This document shows, piece after piece, positions 26,240-36,845 of a DNA stretch of 64,000 nucleotides. Every line of letters begins with the position of its first letter. The stretch's first letter is position 1. Both the position numbers and the translations under genes were made by a program. The notes beneath the pieces are model-generated. The model saw only the letters and a program-made list of their open reading frames with translations. It ran no database searches and had not been told where the DNA came from. Origin of the DNA: Metallyticus violacea (taxonomy: Eukaryota > Arthropoda > Insecta > Mantodea > Metallyticidae); the NCBI GenBank assembly GCA_030762175.1, contig CM060831.1:142069001-142133000 (forward strand), written 5' to 3'.

Positions 26240-27219
26240 CTATGCTGGACCATAGTGTGTTGACAGTGCAGTTTCCTTCTCTTCTTTCCTTCTATGATCT
26301 CTGTCTACTTCCTCTCTCAACTGCTTCCTTTCCGCCTGAAAAGTGCCATTATACCCTTCTTCTATCAATTCTGCACTCTTCTTTTGATTCAATTTGGGTG
26401 TTATCTTCTTTATCATCCTTTTCTTCAACTAATTCTACTTGTAAATTTCTTTCTTGCCTTTCCCTGATTCTCTGGGATCTTCTAGGGGAATATACGATTT
26501 CTGACCTTTGAATTTTTTCTCTTGTTTGATTTTTGCTGTTATATACTCTTCTGCCATTTTCATGATATTTTATTTGTTAGTTCATTCAATACTCTAAAAC
26601 CATCTTCGTTTCTCATGATGTTCCATATGCACTTCCCTGCAAGTAGTCGTCTTTCCTCTGCTACAATTGACTGGTATTTGGGGCATTCAAATGAGATATG
26701 TTCCGGTGTATCGATCACGTTACAATCCATACATGTATTCTTTGCTTGTAATTTAAATCTTTCTAAATATGAGCAATATGGACCATGTCCTGTTACATAA
26801 TGCACTAAACCCTTATTGGGATGAATGTGCTTAAATTGTAATCTTTCCTTCATGGATGGGAAGATTTCATGCACTCTTCTACCTTCTTTTATTTCATCCC
26901 CATTCTCGTTGCCATTTGTAATAAAGAATATTTTATTTATTTTTTTAATTTCTTCACTTTTTACCAATATTGTTCATTATTTTTTAGTTATTTTGTTTTT
27001 TAAGCCAATGAGAAGCTGCTCTTAATCGAATTAAATAATTAATTGACCATATAGGCAATATTACTAATAGTCCCATTTTTGGGGACGTGGAAAATGCCCC
27101 TTTACATCTCAATAAAAATTTCCTTTGGGAGCTCTTTAAAGTTCGTATAAAATGCATCTCGCGTGCCTTTTCCCCCCAAACTCCTCCTCCATAGTTTAAT
27201 ATGGCTGCAAAGATATTAC

Positions 27220-27265
<46 letters not shown>

Positions 27266-28430
27266 TTTTATTCTGTTAGGTGTATATTGAAATATCTCTG
27301 TCCAATATTGACCAACTTAAACATAACGTTTTCTTCTCTAGTTCTTGTGTTTTCTATATGTTTCTTAAAATTTAATTTTTCATCCAAATAGATACCTAGA
27401 TATTTATTTTACGGTTTCTCTTTTTATATTATTATTGTTAATTTTAATACTCGGATTTCTGTTTAAGTTTCCTTTTAAAAATTTATGTGGTGATTTGTGA
27501 GTAGCAATTTCCATTTTTGTATAATTGTTTACATAGTCATTTATTATATTTGATCACATTTCAAATTCCTTTCTATTATTTCCTTCTATTATTATTAGTA
27601 AGTCCTCTGCATATGAGATAATCTTTTTATACTGTTAATCCTAATTTATCTATTAGAAATTTCAAAAATATATCCCATAATATCGGTCCTAAAATTGATC
27701 CTTGCGAACATCCTTTGGTAATTTTCTTTGTAATATCTGATTTGCACCCTTAACATACACTCTTTCTATTTTTACAATATTCTATTAACGAATTGTAGAT
27801 GCATTTGGGATATTTCTGTTTCCTTAAAATTTGAAACAGTACTGGCCACCCTAAGTTATCAAACGCACCCGCAATATCGAAAAATATTGCTATATATCGA
27901 AAAATATTGCTATTACATATATTTTTAGTTATTTTTGCAGTCTCTATTGCCTCGTTAATGGCATCCTCTGCCATTAACTTGCCTTTTCTAAATCCAAACT
28001 ATTTAATGTTCATACCAATCAATGATCTATATTCGTCTATTCTTTTGCTCAATAGTTTTTCTTGAATTTTGCTCAAGACATTTAATAAGCAAATAGGCCT
28101 ATAGGATTTCGGTTGCGTGGGATCTTTGTCAGACCCTTTGTTTAAAATGATCACATTCGCTTCCTTCCAGCAGTAAGGCATTCTTTCCTGCCATAGACAG
28201 TTATTAAACAGTTGACACAGGTACGAAGTAATCTGATCTTCCAAATGTTGTAGTACTTCCGACTTTATTTCATCCGGTTCTGGTGATTTTACTAGAAGAT
28301 CGTTTGGCCTCCTTGTCCTGAAAGGATTGTTTTCTATGACGCTACGCGGCCGTGAGATAAACGAGGCTGCCAACTGCGATAAGGTGAAGCCATTAGCACG
28401 CACAGGTTCTACATACTGCACTTGATTTGA
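26240..28430 (-). pseudogene. R1-type LINE, degraded RT and C-terminal zinc region
   Basis: Minus-strand blocks in order: 28421-27999, RT start (KSPEPDEIKSEVLQHLE, a WKEANVIILNKGSDKDPTQ stretch, KSYRPICLLNVLSKIQEKLL); 27974-27750, RT palm (YIAIFFDIAGAFDNLGW, where the family has the FLDIAGAFDN motif); 26967-26560, C-terminal part with GLVHYVTGHGPYCSYLERF and a Cys-x2-Cys-x5-H-x4-Cys knuckle. Stops, frameshifts and an (ATT)n expansion at 27222 separate them. It is an inactive insect-type R1/jockey-like element. Confidence 0.85.
27222..27262. repeat. (ATT)n microsatellite
   Basis: About 13 ATT triplets inside the LINE remnant. Confidence 0.95.
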
Positions 28431-29164
28431 AGGGAAATAAAAATAGTTCCTAAGGCTTGCGGTGCTTAAAAAATAACTGGTAACAGTGCCACCTTTAGGG
28501 AAGCAGGGAGTAGATATGCCATTATTCTTAAAGTTTCCTAATGTAACTATTTTCTTAGTTCGGTACCTTACATAGCAGTATTTCCCTACATCCCGCAGAG
28601 CTTTTAGGACAAGACTTAAATGCCTATCAACATGACAAATTTCCTGTAGGCTCCAAACAAGAACATTTCTGAGGGGATGGAATCAGAATTCCATTAGAAA
28701 ACGAACGTTAAACTTTGGGAAGCAGAATTATGCAAGATATGGGCGTACAACAGAGTATATCATATCGTGGTGTAACTGGCGAGCTCGGTAGGAACATGTT
28801 GCATAGGTGAGGTTTTTTACGTAGTTTTGCCATATCCTGAAAATTTAAATTCTAAGGACTCTTAAGGACCCTGGACTCTCATCATTCACCATCACTCCAT
28901 TACTCGTTTCGAAAGACCTAGGCTATTTGTTAAACACAAACGCTTACAAGAAAGGGGCAGATCATTGAGATTAAATGTATGAAAACATAATACTTCATTG
29001 TAATATTAATTTCGTACAAAAAGTAGGATATTTTGACAGGAGAATTAAAATGTAAAACCCCGAAAGCATTACAAACTAAGCTGTAACAATTATGTGAGCA
29101 TGCAAAAAATGCAGGGCTGTCGCTAAACAAACTGAAGACAAAAATTCCTGTCAAATGGACCTGA

Positions 29165-29900
29165 AACTCCGATAAAAATAGATGAAACAGTCTTCACATA
29201 GGTGAGCGAATATACATACCCGCACATCAGATTTCCTTCCACGATAAAATGGAAAAAGAAGTACAAAGAAGGATCTCATTAACCTGGAAAGCATTTTGGG
29301 CTCTTAAGTTTATATTGTTAGACCAAACACTAACTAAGAAACTCAGATTCCAGACTCTCGAAAGCTGTGTATACCCTGTATTACTATATGGGTGCTGGAC
29401 ATGGTCCATAACAGAAAAGCAAAAGAACGAAATTCAAATATGCCCAAGAAAAATGCAACGCAAGATGCTGGGAATAACTTTGAAGGAGTACCCTATAGCA
29501 ATAATAAATCAGTTGTCTCAGACAACAGACATCATACACATAGCTACCAGAAGCAAATGGCAATGGGACGGTCACGTCGCAAGAATGCAGGACAATAGAT
29601 GCACCTACAAGATCTCCATGTGGAACCCCCAGATAGGAAAAAGATCACAAGGCAGACCCAGAAGAAGATGAACAGACCTCTTCAAGAAACATGGAGGTCC
29701 AGATTGGTCAATAGGAGGAAGAGAAAAATGGAAATCTCTCGAGAAGCAACTAGTGCAGTGAGAAATGGAATAACCAAAGAACAAATCAGTCAGAGTGTCT
29801 TAAACAGCATACGAACAACTAGCGTGGAATAGCTCACCACGTTAGGAAAAAGCGAGCTTTCCCTGCTTGTTAGGAGGCCTTTGCCCTTAAGGGACTCAAC
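29165..29900 (+). pseudogene. LINE (RTE/jockey-like) ORF2 tail
   Basis: The frame 29249-29671 reads ISLTWKAFWALKFILLDQTL, then a CVYPVLLYGCWTWSITEKQ stretch, MLGITLKE, SKWQWDGHVARMQDNRC and SQGRPRRRW. This is the signature order of the post-RT tail of insect non-LTR elements. A frame change then continues through a WTDLF..GG-like stretch to 'LLGGLCP' at about 29880. It ends about 65 bases before the exon at 29965, so the 3' end of an old LINE lies hard against the splice acceptor. Confidence 0.75.
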
Positions 29901-29946
29901 AGGCTATCTTTGTCTTTATTCATCACTCTTGTGATATTTAGTATAG

Positions 29947-30303
<357 letters not shown>

Positions 30304-30577
30304 TGATTTTAAGACGGCGTGTAAATTCATCCTAATGAACCAATCGTTTTGCTATAGATATCTGGAGTTAAACTTGCGGTCGATTAAGGATATCTCAAAT
30401 AAAACGAGGCGTAATTGTTGATTTTTTGTTGGTCACTTTGTAGATCGTGTCTTTTACGTGGTCAACTTCTGCTCAACAAAGATTTTATGACGTCCGATTC
30501 ATGCAATCACACGATAAATCCTTTAATCCCTTTGAAAACCGTCACGGAAGGCCGAGATTGTGAATTATTTTTTATTT

Positions 30578-30691
30578 GTTTATTTACGGACATTCTTTAA
30601 CATCTCCCGTCATCAGCGTCCCATTTAATTCAAGATGTGAAACGGCCGACAAATTTTGCTCAAAGGCCTCTTCTTTCAGGTTTGAGGTTCA
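30578..30691 (-). repeat. tRNA-derived SINE, family A, copy 5 (truncated)
   Basis: Only the 3' body remains (TTTATTTACGGACATTCTTT, a CATCAGCGTCCCATTTAATTC stretch, GGCCTCTTCTTTCAGG). The tRNA head is absent, as in 5'-truncated retroposons. Confidence 0.85.
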
Positions 30692-31656
30692 GCGACTCTG
30701 TACACAGAATGGCGTCAATAAACAAAAGAGTAATTGCATTATAAGAAAGCTATTCTTGCTCATATTACTCCAAGCAAATTAGTTACTGCATTTTGTATAT
30801 GCATATGCTACCGCCATCTGTTCAGAAGCAGTCATTTTCAATCAACGGTTAGTTGATCTTCCTTTCTTCTAATTTTTGATTGGCTAATACATACCTTTGC
30901 ATGTTTCATTGTGAACGCCTACATACTGCTAAGTTAACGTTTTACGTCTTATTTTATTATGTTTACGTATAATTTTCATTGCGAATGGCGCCTAAGTCTA
31001 GCAAGGAATCTATTACATATTAACATTAACCCCTCCTCCCACGAAAGTTCTCCTTTATCAAGCTAATGAGTTAAAAGACTAAAACCATCTCTCAAATTTA
31101 GCAATTTTCCCATGTCAAAAGTATGACAGATGATTTTGTACCGTGCCATCATTTCGCTTAGAATCGCTCACGGTAGTAACAGCTTTTGGACAGCATAGCA
31201 CATGATTAAAACAACGTACCACATTCACTCTCTTATCAATCAAATAAATAGGATGAGCGAACATGGCTAAATTATTAGATTAAATTTACAATTTATATGA
31301 ACGTTCCTAATGCCTAAAACAACTTAGTTTTAAAGGGGGTGTTGACAATGTAATGTAACTGCGCATCGTCACTGAATCACTAAAGCTCGCTCAAGTAAGG
31401 AATGAAGAAACTAGACATTGTCTCCTGCAGTTCCCTAAGGCTTGCACTTCTTTAACCTTGTATGAACGAACTTTCAGTAAATTTGTACCGCTTCTGCAAG
31501 GTTCTAATCTAGTATCCATTCCGTCAAGCATTTTTCTTTGTTAAAATGTGACGTCTATTTTATTTTCTTGTCCAATAGGTTTGAATTTGATGAAGTAACT
31601 CAAAAAAATCTGTACTAAAATTCTCTGGGACTCTGAACGGATAAGTGATTTTTGCT

Positions 31657-31725
31657 CCACCTCCCCCCCCCTCCCCCTCTCTACCCCCCTTCCCCCCTTC
31701 CCCTTTTTCCCTCCCTCTTCTTTTT
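31657..31725. repeat. Polypyrimidine (C-rich) tract
   Basis: About 70 bases of almost pure C/T with C runs of 6-8. It could form triplex or i-motif structure. No gene is attached. Confidence 0.9.
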
Positions 31726-32224
31726 GTTTACAAAGTTATAATAAATGAAAAGTCTTTGTTATGGTAAATTTCTGATCCACGAATCAAACAGTTCTTACAC
31801 GATAGGTGTGAACCAACACAACTCACCGATAAACGTGCCACAAATTTCTACATATGCTTTCGTGAAACTCCTGTATCTTTTAATTTTTACTTTCGTGAAA
31901 CAGGACACATGCTCCGGATAAACTTAAAAATTTTCGATCGTATCATTGCAATTGAATTCCGGGATGCCTATTCTCCAGAATCTATTGCGGACAGCTCTGC
32001 TTATCATAATAGACCATTTTTGCTGCATGAGAAACTTGAAAAATGATATGCCTCTTTCATTTTGTTTTTCCTCATTTATAAATGCATTTTTTTCATAGCA
32101 AAACAAAGCATGTGAATAATTTAAGTTTCATTTTAACGTAATAAGATATTAATATTTTTCAATGCACAGACACCGAGTTGGAGGTTCACGAGAAGAGATG
32201 GTAGAGATACTAATAGCATATTAT

Positions 32225-32375
32225 TTGGTAATTAGAAACATGTTCTGAAGAATCAAACTTGAAAAATTCGGATCACGGCAGGGTTTCGAACCATGGATCT
32301 CCCACTTTCGGGCTGGCACTCTAACAATTTGAGTTACCGTGTCTTCTTCCAAACACGGAACCAGAAATCTCTCTC
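32225..32375 (-). repeat. tRNA-like SINE fragment (family C)
   Basis: Minus-strand reading: GTAACTCAAATTGTTAGAGT (A-box-like), then a GAGATCCATGGTTCGAAACC B box. The same arrangement recurs at 32525-32675. Flanking copies share 'AATTCGGATCACGG/AGTCGGGTTTCGAACCA' context. It is a tRNA-derived repeat, not a functional tRNA, because the acceptor stem does not close. Confidence 0.6.
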
Positions 32376-32524
32376 ATTTGATGCTATGTACTCCGGAGAT
32401 TTCTCTACGGTTTCTGTACTATGAGAGATTAGGAAGTTACTCGTAATGCTACGAGTTCTTATGACCTACACTTTAGTTAAATCATCAACTATATAAGTAG
32501 AGGTTAATTTATGTACAGAAAATA

Positions 32525-32675
32525 TTCTTTCACACTATTCATGTGTAGGATACAAATTGGAAATGAAGAACCAGACTTAAAAAGTCGGGTTTCGAACCAC
32601 GGTCTTCAGCCTTCTGGGCTGATGCTGTAACCTACTGGGCTACCGTGTCCCACAAACCGAAATCACGCTCCTCTC
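32525..32675 (-). repeat. tRNA-like SINE fragment (family C), second copy
   Basis: It contains GGGTTTCGAACCACGG and GCTACCGTGTCC, the reverse complement of a tRNA-like head, in the same orientation as the copy 300 bases upstream. Confidence 0.6.
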
Positions 32676-33614
32676 TCAAGTGTAATTCTTCATTTCCAAC
32701 GTATACAAATTTTAAAACCAGAATTCGCTTTTGCTTCCAAATGCCTTCAAATTTGATTAGCATATGTAGAAAAAGATAACCTATACAGATTGTTAACGAA
32801 GTACACCGAAATAATTTCAGAGAGTGTGGAGATGTTGTATATAAGCAATTGAGATAGGCAATGTATGGTCCACAACTGAACTTAATGCAGTTTTGTGGTG
32901 TTACATCAAATGCTATCAAGCCGGATGAAAAAAAAATTGTTTATATTATCTTTAAAACTGCCTTGCGAACATAGAAATATCGATCTTCCGCAAATCGTTA
33001 TCAACGTTTTCAACATTTAGTGTGATAAAAATCCCTCAAATCCCGAAGTAATCATTTGACAGTGCGACACTGAACGTCTGTTAACTGCTTTCTTGCATTG
33101 TATAGCCAAGACGGACTAAATAAATGTAAATATAAATGTAGCGTACTCTAGAGGGAGGTCTTTAACTGCATGTGTGGCATAATACATAACGCACAAGTCG
33201 ATGTTTGGCAGATCGCGGGTTCAATTCTTGTCATGCTATTATTTTTTTTTTAAATGGAATGCTACGATACGCATACTAAAGAATTGTGAATGAAATTTAC
33301 TTAATGCTTTCAAGTTTTATTCTCTTTCTCAACAATGAAAGTATTACCAACACACACTGGCTAATAAACTATTACTAACATGATGGTATAATTTAATTCA
33401 TCTAACACATACTTAGGACACGGTAAGTGCAATAACAACAATGATTGTAATTATATAAATTGATATTAAATTTGAGTGTATAGATTGAAACATAAAATTA
33501 AAACGTTGGTTAAAAGCTGTATTATTAGGACTCAGTCAGAAAACAAACAAACAAACAAAAAAATATGATGAACGAAACTCGAAGTCGAAAACAAATGACT
33601 ACCTCCAACTTGAA

Positions 33615-33715
33615 AACCAGTGGCGCCAGAGGAATGCATTCTGAAGTCTCCCTTCGTTATCATGTGTTATGCTTTCGAAGGGCATCTTCATTAGCCAGTG
33701 ACGTACTGGCGCTTT
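33615..33715. repeat. Hairpin-forming segment
   Basis: GGCGCCAG near 33623 pairs with CTGGCGC at about 33706, and GAAGTCTCCCTTCG pairs imperfectly with CGAAGGGCATCTTC. The minus strand reads TGAAGATGCCCTTCGAAAGC. This resembles the small hairpins at Penelope-like element ends, but no Penelope protein lies beside it. Confidence 0.35.
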
Positions 33716-34069
33716 AGAAACTTATAGCTACAGCTTCTAAATTTCAAATGATATGCCACATGTTTTTGTCTCAAATTAACTGTCTAAGACACCTTCACAC
33801 TCATATTATTTCGGTCGTACTATCCATCCTTTTATTTAGACTTCAGTTTGTGCAGCATTCGTTAACGATTAGCATTAAAGCGCTATCATTCAGTTTTATA
33901 AATAGAGAAGACGCGAGATAGATCATAAACAGGGCTTGGTAGAATCGTTTTGCAATTGCATCATCGTGAACAGGCCTGTTAACTTTTCATTAAACATTGA
34001 TGACGTGTTTGTGAAGTGTAATTAATGGTGATGAAACCATTTCTATAATGAATGCGAAATTGGTTTAGC

Positions 34070-34075
34070 ATCAGC
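34070..34075. repeat. Target-site duplication, left copy (ATCAGC)
   Basis: An exact 6-bp match to 40769-40774, immediately outside the TIR. Confidence 0.9.
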
Positions 34076-35002
34076 AGTAGTATATATCCCTCCTCGCGTG
34101 ATTTTTATATCAAAATGATATCAAAAGTGGTGGGGGGTGATATCAAAAGTGGTGGGGGAGATTGGAGGTGGGGGTGGGGGTGGTTAGAGGTGGGGGTAGT
34201 GGTGGGGGTGGGGGGTTGATATCAAAATCTCAATTTGAATTGATATCAAAATTTCTGGTTGATTAAGCGATAGCAAAATCTCTGGTTGATCGAGTGTTGG
34301 ATTTAAATCTCCGAAAAAAGTGTATGTGATCAATTAATTACGCTGTAAAAAAAATGGAGAGCCCTTCCGCCACTGCGTTTCCAGTTCGCCACTGCTCCGC
34401 CCCACCGCCCGCCTCACCGCTCTCGCCGCCCGCCTCACCGCACAATGCTTTTTTGTTCCCCCGCACAATGCTTTTGTTCATGCGTGTTTTATAAAAGAAT
34501 TCGGGGGATCTTTTTCAATGGGTGGTTTCTTATTCGTTTGTATATATTCTTTTTAACAAAAACTCTGTATTTTCTCACACAGGGTTAGAAAAGTCAAAAA
34601 CAATATGTGTGGGTTTTTCTTTACAGAGCCAAACTAAAAAGTTCTTTTCTTACTAAACACGTTGGCTCTCTCTGTATTTCTAAAAATCTATTATTTTCAC
34701 AAGGAAACAAAAAACCTGTGTCACATGTATCAAAAGGAGTTGTTTTTCCTTTCACGGTGTTTTCAAAAGTCAAAAACAATATGTGGGTATTTTAAAAGTT
34801 CTTTTCTTACTAACACGTTGGCTCTCTCTGTATTTCTAAAAATCTATTATTTTCACAAGGAAACAAAAAACCTGTGTACATTCTTCTAAAATCCTATCTT
34901 CAGAGACATTTAAAAGTTCTTTCTTAGTATGTTTTTTAAAAGAATTCGGGGGAAAAGACATTGTTAATAAAAGTTCTTTCACATTGGCTCTCTCTGTATT
35001 TC
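34076..35002 (+). repeat. Left inverted terminal repeat of virus-like element
   Basis: It matches the reverse complement of 39808-40768 with a few indels; one 50-base segment near 34680 is replaced in the right copy by an ACCGCACAATGC-type segment. In order from the tip: AT-rich tip, four GATATCA palindromes, a G-rich tract (34128-34216), a CG-rich segment (34370-34440), and tandem units with GTTGGCTCTCTCTGTATTTC and GAATTCGGGGG words. Confidence 0.9.
34128..34220 (+). promoter_or_regulatory. G-rich tract with GATATCA motifs (left TIR)
   Basis: Many runs of three to six G separated by one to four bases (GGTGGGGGTGGGGGTGG and similar) satisfy the G-quadruplex pattern on the plus strand. GATATCA palindromes sit at 34117, 34139, 34218 and 34242. 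The right TIR has the mirror arrangement (C-rich 40567-40712). These are candidate binding or structural sites for end recognition or replication; this is inference from position only. Confidence 0.6.
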
Positions 35003-35149
35003 TAAAAAATCTATCATTTTCACAAGGAAACAAAAAAAAACCTGTGTATATTCTTCTAAAATCCTATCTTCAGAGACATTTAAAAGTTCTTTCTTAGTAT
35101 GTTTTTAAAAGAATTCGGGGAAAGGTGGTGGGGATGGTGAGGTGTAATT

Positions 35150-35192
35150 TTTGATATCAATTTTAAATCACGCAAGGAGGGATATATACAGA
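35150..35192. repeat. Internal relic of the element terminus
   Basis: TTGATATCA, spacer, then ATCACGCAAGGAGGGATATATA at 35168-35189 repeats the outermost sequence of the right end with one difference. It is oriented as an end facing the left tip. The segment 34076-35190 is thus itself bounded by inverted termini. Confidence 0.75.
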
Positions 35193-35473
35193 AAAAAATT
35201 AACATATACATTTTTTAATACAATTAGATCTTTTTTATTGTACACAAAATTAACTTGGAATGGCGGTCTACAAAATTTTAAATACAATTAGATTTTTTAT
35301 TGCACACAAAATTATACAAAATGACGGTAAATGGTGCTCACTGATCACAAAAATTAACTTGGAATGGTGGTCTACAAAAAACATCACTTTTAAGAATTTG
35401 TTTTAAATACAATTAAAAAATGCAATATTTTTAAAAAGTCTGTCTCACTGGTGAGGGTTTTCAAAAAATGTTT
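35193..35473 (-). other. 3' region of the minus-strand gene cluster with short tandem repeats
   Basis: Two to three diverged copies of a unit with AATACAATTAGATTTTTTATTG and ACACAAAATTAACTTGGAATGG lie downstream of the last ORF. On the minus strand the unit contains AATAAA (35234-35239 and 35296-35301), plausible poly(A) signals for the cluster. Confidence 0.5.
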
Positions 35474-35998
35474 TTATCCCTTCACAAAAATTATTTTAAA
35501 ATGTGTGGTATATGTTTTTTTGACAAACAACACTTCACAGTCTTCGTCGTTGCTGCTTTCCTCCTCCTCCTCGTATGGTGTGGTGACGCAGGTGAGCGAC
35601 ATGTGGGAAAAGTTGATGTTGAGAGGTTCCTGGGTCGACGGGGTGGCGATGGGGACGACGAAATCGTTGATCGATGGTGTTGTGAAGCATCCTGCCGATG
35701 TGACCTTGTACTCTAGGGCTGGTATCTTGTCGATGGTGCCGAGATAGATGGTGCAGCGTGCGTCTATGCCGTAGTGAAGTATTTTAGACGGGGTGCACTT
35801 GACTTCCACGACGTCGGAGTTGTTGGTTGCTAATTTGACGGTGACAGTTTTGTCATCGCCAAAGAAGGAGATTTCAGTTGAGATGAGTTTGATGTTTGCA
35901 GGGTGCTTGCCGCTTCTTGTGACGTGATTTTGGTTGTCAAAAACTAGTTTGACAAACACATTGTTGCCGACCCCCACCGGATCTGTTTGACAGGCCAT
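35474..35998 (-). CDS. Virus-like element protein of unknown function, acidic near C-terminus
   Basis: 174 residues, predicted beta-rich, with no membrane segment. Alternating hydrophobic strands (for example VFVKLVFDNQ at 13-22 and KTVTVKLATN at 50-59) fill the first 110 residues. A run of Glu/Asp/Ser (about 142-154: EEEEESSNDED) precedes a short basic-hydrophobic end. It is the last gene of the cluster; its ATG lies 6 bases after the stop of the 102-residue ORF. I do not recognise the family. An acidic tail would suit a DNA-binding or scaffold protein, and a minor capsid role is equally possible. The intact frame and position argue that it is real. Confidence 0.7.
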   Translation of the reverse strand: MACQTDPVGVGNNVFVKLVFDNQNHVTRSGKHPANIKLISTEISFFGDDKTVTVKLATNNSDVVEVKCTPSKILHYGIDARCTIYLGTIDKIPALEYKVTSAGCFTTPSINDFVVPIATPSTQEPLNINFSHMSLTCVTTPYEEEEESSNDEDCEVLFVKKTYTTHFKIIFVKG

Positions 35999-36004
35999 GT
36001 TGAT

Positions 36005-36313
36005 TTATTTCGGTGTAAACTTCAATACGTGTCTCCGGTAGCCGTTTCTGAGGACCTCTTCACCCTGGTACACGATGTAAAAATCGAACGAGTTGAGCTG
36101 GTTGATGAGTTCTGCGGAAAGATTGTTAAATCTAGTAGGTAGAAACACTTCTTTCCCGTTTTCGAGGCGAACAAGCGCCCTGGGTCCGTGCTTTGTTGAT
36201 ATGTTCCGGACCCCTACCACAACGTATGGTACGTTCGGTTGTAACGTTGACACTGACACGTACTCCGAGTTGCTCGCTACTGTAGATAGCTGGCGTAACG
36301 CGTCGTTGATCAT
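36005..36313 (-). CDS. Small OB-fold-like protein (candidate ssDNA-binding) of virus-like element
   Basis: 102 residues. The pattern VPYVVVGVRNISTKHGPRAL, then a VRLENGKEVFLPTRF stretch, and a FDFYIVYQGEE stretch matches a small beta-barrel family common in arthropod and other animal genomes next to virus-derived genes. Its members look like OB-folds ('Y.I..... T.FGP.....L.DG..VFLP.RF'). The ssDNA-binding role is inferred from the likely fold, not shown. Its ATG overlaps the stop of the upstream ORF in an ATGA (36313-36310), so translation may be coupled. The frame is intact. Confidence 0.72.
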   Translation of the reverse strand: MINDALRQLSTVASNSEYVSVSTLQPNVPYVVVGVRNISTKHGPRALVRLENGKEVFLPTRFNNLSAELINQLNSFDFYIVYQGEEVLRNGYRRHVLKFTPK

Positions 36314-36609
36314 GTTGACTTCTCTGTAGAACGTTTGCTACTGACACACATTGGGCAGTTTTTGGTGAGAGGGGGTGGACCATCGATGTGAGTGGTAGTG
36401 GTGGGGAGGTTGTAGTGCTGGTTGCAGCGGCGGTAAGGGGCGTAAATTATTTTAGCTTCAGGTGTAAGCACCGCCCATACAGCGTCCATTTCTTCTGGTG
36501 AATGATGTATAAAGATGGCGTTTCCCTCCACGGCAAGTAGATGACATTCATTTGGGTCCATCATTGTGAGGCGTCGACCATTTTTCAGAAACTTTATCAC
36601 TAGGTCCAT
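36310..36609 (-). CDS. Virus-like element small protein with possible zinc site
   Basis: 99 residues if started at 36609. The open frame extends upstream to 36813 (167 residues), but that extension is read through the TGACGTCA repeat array and looks low-complexity, so I prefer the inner start. Cys62-x2-His65 and Cys85-x2-Cys88 could bind one zinc. The N-terminus (IKFLKNGRRLTMMDPNECHLL) is strand-rich. No family recognised. The stop overlaps the next ATG (ATGA). Confidence 0.6.
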   Translation of the reverse strand: MDLVIKFLKNGRRLTMMDPNECHLLAVEGNAIFIHHSPEEMDAVWAVLTPEAKIIYAPYRRCNQHYNLPTTTTHIDGPPPLTKNCPMCVSSKRSTEKST

Positions 36610-36845
36610 GTCCGTGAACTTGTGTTCGTGACGTCGTCGCAGGCGTGATTGAACTTGTCCATCGTGATTTAACTTGTGTTCGCACCCTCCATAACTTGTG
36701 TTCGTGACGTCATCACGGTGCAACTTCCCCCTGAACTTGTCCATCGTGATTGAACTTGTCTTCGTGACGTCATCACCCTCCGTGACGTCATCACGGCCCC
36801 TGAACTTGTCCATCGTGATTGAACTTGTCTTCGTGACGTCATCAT
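36610..36845. promoter_or_regulatory. Tandem TGACGTCA (CRE/ATF-type) palindrome array
   Basis: Perfect TGACGTCA at 36705, 36765, 36783 and 36834, plus TGACGTCG at 36629, are embedded in degenerate repeats that also carry GAACTTGTCCATCGTGATT. TGACGTCA is the established CREB/ATF consensus. The array lies between two ORFs of the minus-strand cluster. It could drive a downstream transcript or act in replication. It is partly open in several frames, which explains the ragged start of the downstream ORF. Confidence 0.6.

Noticed and set aside
33180..33240. A tRNA gene suggested by GCGGGTTCAATTCTTGTC
   Set aside because: Only the B-box half fits; no cloverleaf or acceptor stem closes. Likely a SINE relic.
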